Shown here: piece after piece, positions 49,201 through 57,972 of the stretch
Layout: each line of letters begins with the position of its first letter
How positions within the stretch are numbered: the first letter of the stretch is position 1
Assembly (NCBI RefSeq): GCF_023195515.1
Contig: NZ_JALPKR020000002.1
Span: 4,999,001-5,063,000 of the forward strand
Direction: 5' to 3'
DNA from: Variovorax sp. S12S4
GTDB taxonomy: Bacteria > Pseudomonadota > Gammaproteobacteria > Burkholderiales > Burkholderiaceae_C
DNA: 64,000 nucleotides
Made by a program: the position numbers and the translations under genes
The notes under the pieces: model-generated
Told to the model about the DNA's origin: nothing
The model's input: only the letters and a program-made list of their open reading frames with translations
The model's database searches: none

Positions 49201-50239
49201 CGATCACGTAGCGGATGCCCGGCACGGTGAGCGAGGTTTCGGCCACGTTGGTGGCCAGCACAATGCGCCGGCCCGTGTGGCCGTCGAAGATACGGTCCTG
49301 CTCGGGGCCCGACAGCCGTGCGAACAGCGGCAGCACCTCGGCGTTGCGCAGCAGCGGCTGGTGGCTCAGGTGGCGGCGCAGGTGGTCAGCGGCCTCGCGG
49401 ATCTCGCGCTCGCCGGGCAGAAAAACGAGGATGTCGCCCGCGTTGTGCGGATCGCGCCAGAGCTCGTCGACGCCATCGGCAATGGCGTCGTTCAGGTCAT
49501 GCTCGCGCGACTCCTCGAACGGCCGATAGCGCTGCTCGACTGGGAAAGTACGGCCCGACACGTAAATGATCGGCGCAGGTCCCTTGCCCGAGGCAAAGTG
49601 CTGCGCAAAGCGGTCGGCATCGATGGTGGCCGAGGTCACGATCACCTTCAGGTCGGGCCGGCGCGGAAGAATTTCGCGCAGGTAGCCCAGCAGGAAGTCG
49701 ATGTTCAGTGAGCGCTCGTGCGCCTCGTCGATGATCAGCGTGTCGTAGGCCTTGAGCAGCGGATCGGTCTGCGTTTCCGCCAGCAGGATGCCGTCGGTCA
49801 TGAGCTTGACCGACGCGTCGCGGCTCAGCCGATCCTGAAAGCGCACCTTGAAGCCGACCACATCGCCTAGCGGCGTTTTCAGTTCTTCGGCAATGCGCTT
49901 GGCCACCGAGCTTGCCGCAATGCGGCGCGGCTGCGTGTGGCCGATGAGTCGGCCCTTGCCCGGCGGCGCATTGAGCTTGCCGCGGCCGAGCGCCAGCGCG
50001 ATCTTCGGAAGCTGGGTGGTCTTGCCCGAGCCCGTTTCGCCGCAGACGATCACGACCTGGTGCGCCTCGATGGCGGCCATGATTTCATCGCGCCGGCCGG
50101 AGACCGGGAGCGATTCGGGAAAGTCGATGCGCAAGGGAGCGGAAGGTGTCGTGGTCGTCAAGGGAAAGCTATTCGGAGAAGACGCGGCAGGCAAACCGTC
50201 GATTATCGGCGCGCGCCGCCACTGTTGCACGGCTCCCAC
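46292..50239 (-). CDS. hrpA: ATP-dependent RNA helicase HrpA
   Basis: 1315 aa from a GTG at 50239; a TTG at 50161 (LTTTTPSAPLRIDFPESLPV) may be the real start, removing 26 unconserved residues. DEAH-box helicase: Walker A GETGSGKTT at 67-75, DEAH at 169-172, SATIDAD, then the helicase C, HA2, OB and the long HrpA-specific C-terminal region to LDKAWAQLQA. Length is close to E. coli HrpA (about 1300). Acts on mRNA and rescues stalled ribosomes. No clear ribosome site decides between the starts. Divergent from the AAA+/M41 gene. Confidence 0.92.
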   Translation of the reverse strand: MGAVQQWRRAPIIDGLPAASSPNSFPLTTTTPSAPLRIDFPESLPVSGRRDEIMAAIEAHQVVIVCGETGSGKTTQLPKIALALGRGKLNAPPGKGRLIGHTQPRRIAASSVAKRIAEELKTPLGDVVGFKVRFQDRLSRDASVKLMTDGILLAETQTDPLLKAYDTLIIDEAHERSLNIDFLLGYLREILPRRPDLKVIVTSATIDADRFAQHFASGKGPAPIIYVSGRTFPVEQRYRPFEESREHDLNDAIADGVDELWRDPHNAGDILVFLPGEREIREAADHLRRHLSHQPLLRNAEVLPLFARLSGPEQDRIFDGHTGRRIVLATNVAETSLTVPGIRYVIDTGTARVKRYSFRSKVEQLLVEPISQAAANQRAGRCGRVANGICIRLYDEKDFEGRPRFTDPEILRSSLAGVILRMKSLRLGDVARFPFLEAPSPRAIADGYQLLNELGAVDDANELTATGAELAKLPLDPRVGRMILEARTRGALEEVLVIASALSVQDVRDRPMDAQQQADQAHSKFDDEKSEFSGYLRLWKWIADARGGHGDTHKLSNRQYEQLLRQNFINIRRVREWRDIHSQLLTVVTEHKWRINAEPAGYEPLHLSMLAGLLGNVGWKLEDDEAYLGARGIKFYRHPGAHLKKKPGRWIVAAELVETTRLFGRGIANIEPQWLEQVAGHLLKKQLLDPHWEKKGAQVSALERATLYGLVVYSGRRVDFTKVDPVAAREIFIREALVGGQWESKFPFLAANRKLVREVEGLEHKARRQDVLVDEELIFAFYDAQLPADVASGISFENWYRHASKEQPRLLYLTREELMRHQAAGITTQSFPPTLRLGGVDCAASYLHEPGDAKDGLTVSVPLFVLNQVSEERCEWLVTGMLKDKIQALLKSLPQRPRSRLVPLPDSAAKLAEELSAPEVFGHGSLTDVLLKRVRDATSIDVKRADFKLDMLPPHLFMNLRIVDEHGRQLGMGRNLGALKAELGAQARGAFQALAGLNVKASAERKPADGADGRAQAKGNAAAPAQAAPSLPAGQRYTSWSFGELPELMEVRRGSQSLIGFPALRDEGDAVTIEVFDEPAVAAAKHRAGLRRLFALQLKDALKYLEKNIPDLQKMAVAYMPLGTSEELRTQIIDVAIDRAFLQEPLPTDEFAFKRRLEEGRGRLTLIANEVARLASTILIEYAAAARKIKDTKIQPEAVQDAAQQLQRLVGKRFIADAPWTQLQHFARYLKAIVLRLDKLRADPARDAAKLAELRPQEQRYWRLVAERKGVVDDRMLEFRWLLEELRVSFFAQELRTPQPVSIKRLDKAWAQLQA

Positions 50240-50264
50240 AATGCGCGGCTGCCACGCAACAGGC

Positions 50265-50306
50265 GGAGTAAATAGTCTTTACTCCCGCGCAACCCGCCGC
50301 TACGAT
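50265..50306 (+). promoter_or_regulatory. Promoter with AT-rich dyad over the -35, upstream of the AAA+/M41 gene
   Basis: Perfect inverted repeat GGAGTAAA (50265-50272) / TTTACTCC (50278-50285) around TAGTC. Its right arm supplies a -35 TTTACT (50278-50283), which lies 17 bases from a -10 TACGAT (50301-50306). Start of transcription would fall near 50313. The rest of 50240-50557 holds only a possible 30-codon frame and no other gene that I can see. Confidence 0.5.
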
Positions 50307-50313
50307 TGCGCCC

Positions 50314-50406
50314 ATGACCTCCTTCCTCGTACCCCCCACTTTGCGCGGCCGCCGCGCAAGCCATGCCCCGGTGCATGGCGGGGTCGAGCTGCCGCGTCCG
50401 GCCTGA
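50314..50406 (+). CDS. Possible 30-codon leader frame
   Basis: ATG at 50314, 8 bases after the -10 box, so it would be leaderless or nearly so. It encodes MTSFLVPPTLRGRRASHAPV plus ten more residues and ends 151 bases before the AAA+/M41 start. No family, no ribosome site. It could be a regulatory upstream frame or simply noise. Confidence 0.25.
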   Translation: MTSFLVPPTLRGRRASHAPVHGGVELPRPA

Positions 50407-50557
50407 AGAAGAAGCCCGCGCGTCCGTTGCACCGGACGCCCTGCTCGCTTCCACGGCCGAAGCGCAGCAACCGACCCTCACACAGCATCTGCATTGCCGC
50501 CTTCTCGCCCGCGAGGGAGCGGCGGCTTCTTCATTTCCGTTTTTTTCAAGAATTTCC

Positions 50558-52540
50558 ATGTCCAACGACATTCATCCAGACCTGCATGCGGCGCTCTCCG
50601 AGCGGACGCGCCATCTGCAGGCAGTTGCCCAGGCGCTCAAGACCGAGCTCTTCGGCATCGACGACATCATCGACCGCGTGATCGATTCACTGCGGGCGTG
50701 GTACGTGTTTCCGCAACTCATCAGCCGCCCGGTCATCGTGTGCCTGTGGGGCCTCACGGGCACCGGCAAGACGCAGCTGGTGCGCAGGCTCGCGCAGCAC
50801 CTGGGCTTTTACGACCGCTTCATCGAAGTGCAGATGGACGGCTTCAGCCACGGCTCGGGCTACAGCAGCCGGGGTTCGATTTCGGCCATGCTGGCCGAAT
50901 CGGGCATCGACGAAGGCACGCCGGGCATCCTGGTGCTCGACGAGTTCCAGCGCTTTCGCACGCTCGAGAGCAACGGCAACGACGCCAGGGTCGAGCGCTA
51001 CCAGGACGTGTGGGCGCTGCTCTCCGACGGCCGGCTGCCGCCGGCGCTGTCGATGCTCGGCGAAATCGAGGCCTCGCTCGCCCAGGCCGAATACGAGCAA
51101 GACCGCGACGGCCCGCCCGACAAGAAGAAGGCGAAGAAGCGAAAGCTCCACCTTGCCCCCTGGGAAGCGCAGGAAATCAAGCGCTGCCTCAAGCTGCCCG
51201 AAACGCTGCTGCAGATCATGGCCTGGAAGCCTTCCGAGGTGCATGCACGGCTGCGCGCCTTCCGCGACACGCAGCAGAGTTGGGAGACCGACTACAGCAA
51301 GCTGCTGGTGTTCGTCTCGGGCAACCTCGACGAGATGTATGCCGAAACCGCGCGGCGCGTCGAAGACTGCGACACCGACGCCGACATCTTCCATGCGCTG
51401 ACGAAGAAGCTCTCGCTGATCGATGTGAAGAAGGCGCTGGCCGAACGCTTCAAGCCCGAACAGGTGGCGCGGCTGGGCAACAACCACGTCATCTACCCGT
51501 CGTTCAGCCGGGCCACCTATGTGCAGCTGATTCTTTCGATCTGCGACCGCTACGTGGAAGAGATCCGTGAAAGCTCGGGTGTGCGCTTCATGCTCGAGTC
51601 GAGCGTGTACGAGCAGATCTACGCCAACGCCGTTTTCCCGGCACAGGGCACGCGCCCGCTGTTCTCCTCGATCCACGCGATCCTGAGCGCGACGCTGGTC
51701 AACGCGGCACTCTGGGCGCTGGAGCAAGGCGCGGGCGGTACAGAGCCGGTGTGGCTGTCGCTTGAAACGACGGGCGACAAGGCTTGCATCGTGGCTCGGT
51801 ACCGGGAAGGCAAGCGCGAGGTGCGCCGCAGCTTTGCGGTCACGCTCGAGCTCAACCGGCTCAAGCAGCGCTCGAACGAAGACTTTCGGGCCCTGCTGGC
51901 GGTGCACGAGGCCGGCCACGGCGTGGCCTACGGCCTGCTGTTCGGCCGCGCGCCGCAGGAGATCAAGATCAACGTCGCGTCTTTCGAGGGCGGCTACAAC
52001 AGCTACGAAGACCGCAAGGCATGGTCGCGGCAGAACCTGCGCGACCGTATCTGCGTCGGTCTGGCGGGCCGGGCCGCGGAGCAACTGGTGTTCGGCGAAC
52101 AGGCCTGCACCTCGGGTGCGTCGCAAGACTTCCGCCAGGCCACCGCTTTCGCCGCGCAGTACGTGCGCCATTACGCGTTCGGCACGCGGCTGAGCCGCAC
52201 CGACGTGGCCAACGACGCCGAGGACAACCTCAACACCGACCTGAAGGCCACCAACCCGGAGATCGAAGCGCTGCTCGCGCAGGAGCATGCACGCGCGCTG
52301 GCGCTGCTCGAGGCGCACACGCCGGCCTTCATGGCGGTGGTCGATGCGCTGATGCGCGAAGGCTCCGTGGCGCCGTCGCAACTGGCCGAAATGCTCGACC
52401 TGCCCGCCGACGCGGGCGAATCGACCGACGCCTATGCCGCGCTGCTGGCCACCTTCAGGGCACGCAAGCTGCCCGGTTCGGAGCCTCCCGAGGCGCCGGG
52501 CGGCCCCGGCGCCGCCCGGCTGCTGCGCGCGTTGGCCTGA
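50558..52540 (+). CDS. Soluble HSP100-like AAA+ ATPase fused to an M41 (FtsH-type) zinc peptidase
   Basis: 660 aa from the ATG at 50558; the frame is open upstream to an ATG at 50363, but that part is not conserved-looking. AAA+ part: Walker A GLTGTGKT (65-72), Walker B ILVLDEF (124-130), sensor-1-like SGN (254-256), an arginine-finger-like FKPEQVARLG (298-307) and sensor 2 GTRPL (364-368), a Clp/HSP100 pattern rather than FtsH's. A 120-residue insert with a Lys-rich run (189-196) sits after Walker B. Peptidase part: HEAGH (H450, E451, H454), GLAGRAAEQLVFG (501-513) and the third zinc ligand D524 in TSGASQDF, as in FtsH. No membrane helix or signal. Probably an unfoldase-protease; targets unknown. 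Confidence 0.8.
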   Translation: MSNDIHPDLHAALSERTRHLQAVAQALKTELFGIDDIIDRVIDSLRAWYVFPQLISRPVIVCLWGLTGTGKTQLVRRLAQHLGFYDRFIEVQMDGFSHGSGYSSRGSISAMLAESGIDEGTPGILVLDEFQRFRTLESNGNDARVERYQDVWALLSDGRLPPALSMLGEIEASLAQAEYEQDRDGPPDKKKAKKRKLHLAPWEAQEIKRCLKLPETLLQIMAWKPSEVHARLRAFRDTQQSWETDYSKLLVFVSGNLDEMYAETARRVEDCDTDADIFHALTKKLSLIDVKKALAERFKPEQVARLGNNHVIYPSFSRATYVQLILSICDRYVEEIRESSGVRFMLESSVYEQIYANAVFPAQGTRPLFSSIHAILSATLVNAALWALEQGAGGTEPVWLSLETTGDKACIVARYREGKREVRRSFAVTLELNRLKQRSNEDFRALLAVHEAGHGVAYGLLFGRAPQEIKINVASFEGGYNSYEDRKAWSRQNLRDRICVGLAGRAAEQLVFGEQACTSGASQDFRQATAFAAQYVRHYAFGTRLSRTDVANDAEDNLNTDLKATNPEIEALLAQEHARALALLEAHTPAFMAVVDALMREGSVAPSQLAEMLDLPADAGESTDAYAALLATFRARKLPGSEPPEAPGGPGAARLLRALA

Positions 52541-52580
52541 GCTGCGCGAACCTTCGTTCAAGAATGCACAATCACGCTCC

Positions 52581-53927
52581 ATGTCCACCGTTTTCAACTT
52601 CACCTTCGTGCCCTGGTTCCGCTCGGTCGCGCCCTACATCCACACGCACCGCGGTAAGACTTTCGTGGTCGCCCTGGCGGGTGAGGCGATTGCGGCGGGC
52701 AAGCTGCAGAACATTGCGCAAGACCTGGCGCTGATCCAGAGCATGGGCGTCAAGATCGTGCTGGTGCACGGCTTCCGCCCGCAGGTCAACGAGCAGCTCG
52801 CCGCCAAGGGGCACGAGGCGCGCTATTCGCACGGCATCCGCATCACCGACGAGGTGGCGCTCGATTCCGCCCAGGAGGCCGCCGGGCAGTTGCGCTACGA
52901 GATCGAAGCCGCATTCAGCCAGGGCCTGCCGAACACGCCAATGGCCGGCTCTACGGTGCGCGTGATCTCGGGCAACTTCATTACGGCGCGGCCCATCGGC
53001 GTGGTCGACGGCGTGGACTTCAAGCATTCGGGCCTGGTGCGCAAGGTGGATGCGGTGGGCATCCGCCGCACGCTCGACTTCGGCGCCATGGTGCTGATGT
53101 CGCCCTTCGGCTTCTCGCCCACCGGCGAGGCGTTCAACCTGACGATGGAAGAAGTTGCGACCAGCGTGGCCATTTCGATCCAGGCCGACAAGCTGATCTT
53201 CCTGACCGAAATTCCGGGCATCCGCATCGACAGCGAACTGCCCGAGAGCGAAGACAACCCCATCGACACCGAGCTGCCGCTCGCGGCGGCCGAGAAGCTG
53301 CTGGCCTCGCTGCCGCCGCCGCAAAAACCCACCGATACCGCGTTTTACCTGCAGCACTGCGTAAAGGCGTGCAAGGCCGGCGTGGAGCGCAACCACATCC
53401 TGCCGTTTGCGCTCGACGGCTCGCTGCTGCTCGAGGTGTATGTGCACGACGGCGTCGGCACCATGGTCATCGACGAGAAGCTCGAGAGCCTGCGCGAAGC
53501 CACGGTGGACGACATCGGCGGCATCCTGCAGCTGATCGAGCCCTTCGAGCGCGACGGCACCCTGGTGAAGCGCGACCGCACCGAAATCGAGCGCGACGTG
53601 GGCCACTACACGGTCATCGAGCATGACGGGGTGATCTTCGGCTGTGCGGCGCTCTACCCCTACCCCGAGGCGCGCACGGCCGAGATGGCGGCGCTGACGG
53701 TATCGCCCCAGTCGCAATCGCAAGGCGACGGCGAGCGCATCCTCAAGCGCATCGAGCACCGCGCCAAGGCCATGGGGCTGGAAAGCATCTTCGTGCTCAC
53801 CACCCGCACCATGCACTGGTTCTTGAAGCGCGGCTTCCAGCAAGTCAACCCCGACTGGCTGCCCGAAGCCCGCAAGCGCAAGTACAACTGGGACCGCAAG
53901 AGCCAGGTTCTGGTCAAGAAAATCTGA
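52581..53927 (+). CDS. argA: N-acetylglutamate synthase
   Basis: 448 aa from the ATG at 52581. First step of arginine synthesis: acetyl-CoA plus glutamate. N-terminal amino-acid kinase-like domain (about 20-290; MGVKIVLVHGFRPQVNEQLA) that binds arginine for feedback control, and a C-terminal GNAT domain (about 300-440; VVIDEKLESLREATVDDIGG region, LTTRTMHWFLKRGF). Classical ArgA length. It follows the AAA+/M41 gene after 40 bases and could share its transcript. Confidence 0.93.
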   Translation: MSTVFNFTFVPWFRSVAPYIHTHRGKTFVVALAGEAIAAGKLQNIAQDLALIQSMGVKIVLVHGFRPQVNEQLAAKGHEARYSHGIRITDEVALDSAQEAAGQLRYEIEAAFSQGLPNTPMAGSTVRVISGNFITARPIGVVDGVDFKHSGLVRKVDAVGIRRTLDFGAMVLMSPFGFSPTGEAFNLTMEEVATSVAISIQADKLIFLTEIPGIRIDSELPESEDNPIDTELPLAAAEKLLASLPPPQKPTDTAFYLQHCVKACKAGVERNHILPFALDGSLLLEVYVHDGVGTMVIDEKLESLREATVDDIGGILQLIEPFERDGTLVKRDRTEIERDVGHYTVIEHDGVIFGCAALYPYPEARTAEMAALTVSPQSQSQGDGERILKRIEHRAKAMGLESIFVLTTRTMHWFLKRGFQQVNPDWLPEARKRKYNWDRKSQVLVKKI

Positions 53928-53950
53928 ACCCATAAAGGACGCCCGCCGCC

Positions 53951-54598
53951 ATGACGCTCGCCACCGCCCTGCTGTTCTCCATCGTGGCGCTGGCCGCCAT
54001 TGCCACGCCCGGCCCGACCGTGCTGCTGGCGCTGAGCAACGGATCGAGACGCGGCGTCCGCGGCGCGCTGCCGGGCATTCTGGGCGCCGTGCTGTCCGAC
54101 TTCGTCCTGGTCGGCGCCGTGGCGCTGGGCCTGGGCGCCTTGCTGGCCGCCTCTGAGTTCTGGTTTTCGATGCTCAAGTGGGTGGGCGCCGTGTACCTTG
54201 CGTGGCTGGGCATTCGCATGCTGCGCTCCAAGGGCGGCAGCTTCGACGCGCCCAGGGCCACTGCAGGCGGCCCTTCGTCCGCCGCCCCCAAGGAGGGCCG
54301 CAAGGTCTTCCTCAAGTCGTTCCTGGTGGCGGTCACCAACCCGAAGGGCTACCTGTTCTGCTCGGCGTTGATGCCGCAGTTCATCGACCCGGCGGCTGCG
54401 CAGGGCATGCAGTACGCCATCATCGCCGTGCTGTTCGCCTCGCTCGATGCAGCGGTCATGCTGGTCTACGCCTTCGTCGGCGCGCGCGCCATGCGGCTGC
54501 TCACGGCCGACGCGGCCCGCTGGATCGACCGCACCTGCGGCGCGATGCTGCTGGCGCTGGCCGGCTCGCTCGCGTTCTACCGGCGCAGCGGCACCTGA
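53951..54598 (+). CDS. LysE/RhtB-family amino-acid exporter
   Basis: 215 aa with about six membrane helices. The start ATPGPTVLLALSNGSRRGVRGALPG is the family signature. Exports amino acids or related compounds; the substrate is not evident. It starts 23 bases after argA, so arginine-pathway or lysine-pathway overflow export is possible given argA upstream and dap genes downstream. Confidence 0.86.
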   Translation: MTLATALLFSIVALAAIATPGPTVLLALSNGSRRGVRGALPGILGAVLSDFVLVGAVALGLGALLAASEFWFSMLKWVGAVYLAWLGIRMLRSKGGSFDAPRATAGGPSSAAPKEGRKVFLKSFLVAVTNPKGYLFCSALMPQFIDPAAAQGMQYAIIAVLFASLDAAVMLVYAFVGARAMRLLTADAARWIDRTCGAMLLALAGSLAFYRRSGT

Positions 54599-54628
54599 GC
54601 CGACCGGAGCGGCCGGCGACCCGTCGCC

Positions 54629-54634
54629 GATAAT
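54629..54634 (+). promoter_or_regulatory. -10-like GATAAT before dapC
   Basis: GATAAT ends 8 bases before the dapC ATG, suggesting a short or absent 5' leader. No convincing -35 is visible. Confidence 0.35.
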
Positions 54635-54642
54635 CGCTCTCC

Positions 54643-55863
54643 ATGAATCCCCTGCTTTCCAAGCTCCAGCCCTACCCCTTCGAGCGGCTGCGGCTCCTTT
54701 TCGAGGGCGTCAAGCCCAATGCCGATTACGCGCCGGTCAGCTTGGGCATCGGCGAGCCCAAGCACGCCACGCCAGAGTTCATCAAGGAGGCGCTGGCGGC
54801 CAGCATGTCGACACTGGCGGCCTACCCCGCAACGGCGGGCAACCTGAAGCTGCGCACCGCCTTTACCGACTGGCTGAAGCGCCGCTACGCCCTGCAACTC
54901 GACCCGGGCTCACAGGTGCTGCCGGTCAACGGCTCGCGCGAGGCGCTGTTCTCGCTGGCGCAAACGGTGGTCGACGCCAGCAAATCGCCCGCGCCGGTGG
55001 TGGTTTCGCCCAATCCGTTCTATCAAATCTACGAAGGCGCGGCGCTTCTCGCCGGCGCTGAGCCCTATTACGTTCCGAGCGTGGCGTCGCGCAATTTCGC
55101 GGTCGATTGGGACAGCGTTCCCGAGGCGGTCTGGGAGCGCACGCAGTTGGTGTTCGTCTGCTCGCCGGGCAACCCGACCGGCGCCGTCATGCCGCTGGAC
55201 GAATGGAAGAAGCTTTTCGCGCTGTCCGATCGCTTCGGGTTCGTGATTGCCGCCGACGAGTGCTACAGCGAAATCTACTTTCGCGACGAGCCGCCGCTCA
55301 GCGGCCTGGAAGCTGCTGCCAAGCTGGGCCGGAGCGACTTCAAAAACCTGATTGCGCTCACCTCGCTGTCCAAGCGCAGCAACGTTCCGGGCCTGCGCAG
55401 CGGCTTCGTGGCAGGCGATGCCGCCATCATCAAGAGCTTCTTGCTCTACCGCACCTACCACGGTAGCGCCATGAGCGGCACCGTGGCCGCGGCCAGCATT
55501 GCGGCCTGGGGCGACGAAACCCACGTGGTCGAAAACCGCGCCAAGTACCGCGCCAAGTTCGACGCCGTCACGCCGCTGCTTGAACCGGTGCTCGATGTGC
55601 GGCTGCCGGATGCCAGCTTCTACCTCTGGGCAGGGGTGCCCGAAGTGTGGGCTGGCGACGACGAATCCTTCGCCCGTGAGCTCTACGCTCAATACAATGT
55701 TACGGTTTTGCCGGGGAGCTATCTGGCGCGCGACACGGCGCACAGCCCCAACCCCGGCCGCGGCCGCATCCGCATGGCTTTGGTGGCCGAAACTGCCGAA
55801 TGCGTGGAAGCCGCCGAACGCATCGTCCGCTTCGTCCAATCCGGTGCGCGAAGCCAGCGCTGA
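54643..55863 (+). CDS. dapC: N-succinyldiaminopimelate aminotransferase
   Basis: 406 aa. Fold-type I PLP enzyme: K244 in ALTSLSKRSNVPGLRSGFVAG is the PLP lysine, with CSPGNPTGAV and ADECYSEIYF upstream. The SLSKRSNVPGLRSGF wording is characteristic of DapC. Converts N-succinyl-2-amino-6-ketopimelate to N-succinyl-LL-DAP in lysine and peptidoglycan synthesis. Directly upstream of dapD (43-base gap). Confidence 0.93.
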   Translation: MNPLLSKLQPYPFERLRLLFEGVKPNADYAPVSLGIGEPKHATPEFIKEALAASMSTLAAYPATAGNLKLRTAFTDWLKRRYALQLDPGSQVLPVNGSREALFSLAQTVVDASKSPAPVVVSPNPFYQIYEGAALLAGAEPYYVPSVASRNFAVDWDSVPEAVWERTQLVFVCSPGNPTGAVMPLDEWKKLFALSDRFGFVIAADECYSEIYFRDEPPLSGLEAAAKLGRSDFKNLIALTSLSKRSNVPGLRSGFVAGDAAIIKSFLLYRTYHGSAMSGTVAAASIAAWGDETHVVENRAKYRAKFDAVTPLLEPVLDVRLPDASFYLWAGVPEVWAGDDESFARELYAQYNVTVLPGSYLARDTAHSPNPGRGRIRMALVAETAECVEAAERIVRFVQSGARSQR

Positions 55864-55906
55864 ACCGCTGCTTTCCCGGCTCCCATTTTTTACCTGAGAC
55901 TCTCCC

Positions 55907-56740
<834 letters not shown>

Positions 56741-56798
56741 TCGACAGGCTCCCGCCTTTGTCCCGTTAGAAAACAACAGCACCCGAGGAGAGAGACCG

Positions 56799-57947
56799 AT
56801 GAACATGATGGAGCGAATTCTTCGTTTGATGGCCGAGCGCAAGGCCTCCGACATCTACCTCTCGGCCCACTCCCCGGTGCTGATCCGCATGAACGGCACC
56901 TGCGTGCCGATCAATGCGCAGGTGCTGCCCGCCACAGCGCCGCTCGCGCTGCTGGCCGAAGTGGTGCCCGAAGCCCGCATCCAGGAGCTGGAAAGAACGG
57001 GCGAACTCAACATGGCCGTGATGCTCGAGGGCGCCGGCAACTACCGCATCAGCGCCATGCGCCAGCGCGGCAGCTATGCGGTGGTGGTGCGGCACATTGC
57101 CTCGACCATTCCCAGCTTTGCCGACCTGAACCTGCCCGACATCCTCAAGACGCTGATCATGGAGAAGCGCGGGCTGATCCTGATGGTCGGCGCCACGGGC
57201 GCGGGCAAGACCACCACGCTGGCTTCGATGCTCGACTACCGAAACGAGCACGCCACGGGCCACATCCTCACGGTGGAAGAACCCATCGAGTTCACCTACA
57301 CCAACAAGAAGTCGCTGGTGAACCAGCGCGACGTGGGCAGCGACACCGAGTCGCTGCAGGTTGCGCTCAAGAACGCGTTGCGCCAGGCGCCCGACGTGAT
57401 CCAGATCGGTGAAATCCGCGACCGCGAAACCATGACGGCGGCCATTGCCTATGCGCAGTCGGGCCACCTGTGCGTGGCCACGCTGCATGCCAACAACAGC
57501 TACCGTGCGCTCAACCGCATCCTGAGCTTCTTCCCGGTCGAGGTGCGCCCCACACTCTTGGGCGACCTGGGCTCGGCCCTGCGCGCCATCGTGTCGCAGC
57601 GGCTGCTGCGCACGCCCACCGGCGGCCGCGTGCCGGCGCTCGAAGTCATGCTCAACACGGCCCTGGTGGCCGAGCTGATCGAAAAGGGTGACTTCTCCGC
57701 CGTCAAGGAAGCCATGGAGCAATCGATGGCCGAAGGCTCGCAAACCTTCGAAGAAGACATTGCCCGCCTCATCACCGAAGAGCGCGTGACGCGCGAAGAA
57801 GGCCTGGCCCAGGCCGACTCGCCGACCAACCTGATGTGGCGCCTGCAAAACCGCGCCGCGCCCAAGCCCAAGACCGAAGACCGCCACCTGACGGACCAGG
57901 TCGACGAACCCACCTTTACCGACATCACGCTGGACGTGAAGTTCTGA
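56799..57947 (+). CDS. PilT/PilU-type pilus retraction ATPase, closest to PilU
   Basis: 382 aa, the length of Pseudomonas PilU. N-terminal PAS-like domain (1-100), then the secretion ATPase: Walker A GATGAGKT (131-138), Asp box/Walker [14 protein letters not shown], and His box [11 protein letters not shown]. The C-terminus extends past the PilT core ([20 protein letters not shown]). PilT/PilU drive type IV pilus retraction. It has its own AGGAGAGA ribosome site and lies between dapD and dapE, away from any other pilus gene in the window. Confidence 0.87.
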   Translation: MNMMERILRLMAERKASDIYLSAHSPVLIRMNGTCVPINAQVLPATAPLALLAEVVPEARIQELERTGELNMAVMLEGAGNYRISAMRQRGSYAVVVRHIASTIPSFADLNLPDILKTLIMEKRGLILMVGATGAGKTTTLASMLDYRNEHATGHILTVEEPIEFTYTNKKSLVNQRDVGSDTESLQVALKNALRQAPDVIQIGEIRDRETMTAAIAYAQSGHLCVATLHANNSYRALNRILSFFPVEVRPTLLGDLGSALRAIVSQRLLRTPTGGRVPALEVMLNTALVAELIEKGDFSAVKEAMEQSMAEGSQTFEEDIARLITEERVTREEGLAQADSPTNLMWRLQNRAAPKPKTEDRHLTDQVDEPTFTDITLDVKF

Positions 57948-57972
57948 ACCCAGCCCTTCCGGCTTTTTTCCG

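Noticed and set aside
50363..50557. N-terminal extension of the AAA+/M41 protein from the ATG at 50363
   Set aside because: The 65 residues are low complexity and no ribosome site is present. The MSNDIHPDLHAALSER start fits an AAA+ N-terminus better.
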